From: Bacillota bacterium
Lineage (GTDB): Bacteria > Bacillota > Sulfobacillia > JAJZYS01 > JAJYTV01
Assembly (NCBI GenBank): GCA_021806845.1
Contig: JAKAPV010000209.1
Coordinates: 1 to 5,348, forward strand
Direction of reading: 5' to 3'
Length of the DNA: 5,348 nt
How positions within the stretch are numbered: position 1 is the first letter of the stretch; each line of letters opens with the position of its first letter. Positions 4,726-5,348 of the stretch are shown here, one piece after another. The notes under the pieces were generated by a model, which was given only the letters and a program-made list of their open reading frames with translations, had not been told where the DNA came from and searched no databases. The position numbers were made by a program, and so were the translations under genes.

Positions 4726-4775
4726 CCTCCGGCCCGGGATGCCTTCGGCACGCCCGGAGGGTTCTGCGGGCGTGC
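4726..4775 (+). promoter_or_regulatory. Mutually exclusive hairpins in the codA leader
   Basis: Two helices compete for bases 4754-4756. Helix one is CCTCCGG (4726-4732) with CCGGAGG (4754-4760), enclosing a small TGCC/GGCA hairpin (4740-4750). Helix two is a perfect 9-bp stem, GCACGCCCG (4748-4756) with CGGGCGTGC (4767-4775). They lie between the 18-bp hairpin and the codA ribosome binding site. Such overlap is what attenuators and riboswitch expression platforms look like, but GC-rich DNA produces short stems by chance, so function is an inference. Confidence 0.35.
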
Positions 4776-4826
4776 GGCTAATTGTTCCGGCTGAGGACAA
4801 GTCAAGTAGGGAGAGAGCCCAAGAGG

Positions 4827-5348
4827 ATGTACGACCTGATCGTTCGCCGGGCACGATTCGAGGAACGGACCGTGGACATCGCGGTTTCCGGGGGGAAGAT
4901 CGCCGCCATCGCCGAGCAGATCCCGGAAGCGGGCGTGGAGGAGATCGACGCCGAGGGCCGCATGGCCTCGCCACCCTTCATCGAGTCCCACATTCACCTC
5001 GACGCGACGCTCACCGCTGGCGAGCCGAAGTGGAACGAGAGCGGCACCTTGTTCGAGGGCATCGAGACCTGGTCCCTGCGCAAAAAGACGGTGACCCATG
5101 AGGATGTCGTCCATCGCGCCACGAAGCTCCTGCGCTGGCACGCGGCGCAGGGCGTCCTGCACGTACGCAGCCATGTCGACACGACCGATCCGCACCTCAC
5201 CGCAGTGAAGGCGCTGCTGGAGGTGCGGGAGAAGATGCGGGATCTCGTCGACGTCCAGCTGGTCGCCTTCCCGCAGGAGGGAATCCTGTCCTATCCCAGA
5301 GGCGAGGAGCTGATGGAAGAGGCCCTGCGGATGGGTGTCGACGTCGTG
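4827..5348 (+). CDS. codA: Cytosine deaminase (CodA-type amidohydrolase), N-terminal part
   Basis: The first 174 residues are present and the gene continues past the right edge. The enzyme hydrolyses cytosine to uracil and ammonia in the cytoplasm (pyrimidine salvage); E. coli CodA also deaminates isoguanine. Compared from memory with E. coli CodA, the match is long and colinear: PPFIESHIHLD (49-59), SGTLFEGIE (72-80), HVRSHVD (112-118) and VAFPQEGILSYP (146-157). His55 and His57 are the metal-binding pair (E. coli 61 and 63), and Gln150 matches substrate-binding Gln156; the remaining metal and catalytic residues fall outside. The amidohydrolase cap strand region is residues 1-45. ATG 4827 begins the conserved homology; AGGGAGAG (4808-4815) is a somewhat distant SD, and AAGAGG abuts the ATG. 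The leader contains a microORF and hairpins. Whether a codB-like permease follows is not visible. Confidence 0.9.
   Translation, partial: MYDLIVRRARFEERTVDIAVSGGKIAAIAEQIPEAGVEEIDAEGRMASPPFIESHIHLDATLTAGEPKWNESGTLFEGIETWSLRKKTVTHEDVVHRATKLLRWHAAQGVLHVRSHVDTTDPHLTAVKALLEVREKMRDLVDVQLVAFPQEGILSYPRGEELMEEALRMGVDVV

Noticed and set aside
4476..4781. Plus-strand frame from ATG 4476 with a nearby AAGGGTGAG
   Set aside because: The first 35 residues look mildly protein-like, but the frame then runs through the microORF and 18-bp hairpin and becomes Cys/Arg-rich, as out-of-frame GC-rich sequence does.
4575..5195. Minus-strand frame of 206 codons opposite the codA leader and gene
   Set aside because: It is antisense to codA and spans the 18-bp hairpin; its product has no recognisable family features.

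Overview
This is a GC-rich bacterial window with GTG starts and strong purine-rich ribosome binding sites (AGGAGG, AAGGGGGTG, GGGGAGG). That style suits a high-GC Gram-positive such as a thermophilic or acidophilic Bacillota, or an actinomycete. The sequence alone does not settle the taxon, and no rRNA, tRNA, CRISPR array, transposase or phage gene is visible.

Layout, left to right. (1) 1-105, minus strand: the first 35 codons of an oligopeptidase B-like S9 peptidase, running off the left edge. (2) 106-290: a divergent intergenic region dense in inverted repeats, including a segment that can pair with the peptidase Shine-Dalgarno (SD) sequence. (3) 291-1413, plus strand: a likely operon of a VOC (glyoxalase-fold) protein, a GNAT acetyltransferase overlapping it as TGATG, and a 78-residue winged-helix protein; a possible 24-codon upstream ORF precedes it. 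(4) 1452-2618, minus strand: a membrane-anchored NodB/CE4 polysaccharide deacetylase, convergent with the operon. (5) 2860-4284, minus strand: a complete Amt/AmtB ammonium transporter with a hairpin after its stop, a sigma70-type promoter, and four 11-bp-phased TTnACA-like boxes overlapping the -35. (6) 4406-4826: regulatory DNA and possibly structured RNA, containing a 22-codon hydrophobic microORF with an excellent SD followed by a perfect 18-bp hairpin. (7) 4827-5348, plus strand: the N-terminal 174 residues of a CodA-type cytosine deaminase, cut by the right edge.

The right half has a nitrogen theme. Amt imports ammonium, CodA releases ammonia from cytosine, and the two are divergently transcribed around one regulatory region. 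The most unusual parts are non-coding or nearly so: the phased boxes at amt, the microORF-hairpin-alternative-hairpin leader ahead of codA, and the possible SD-sequestering leader of the peptidase. All three are inferred from base pairing read by eye, without energy calculation or homology search.
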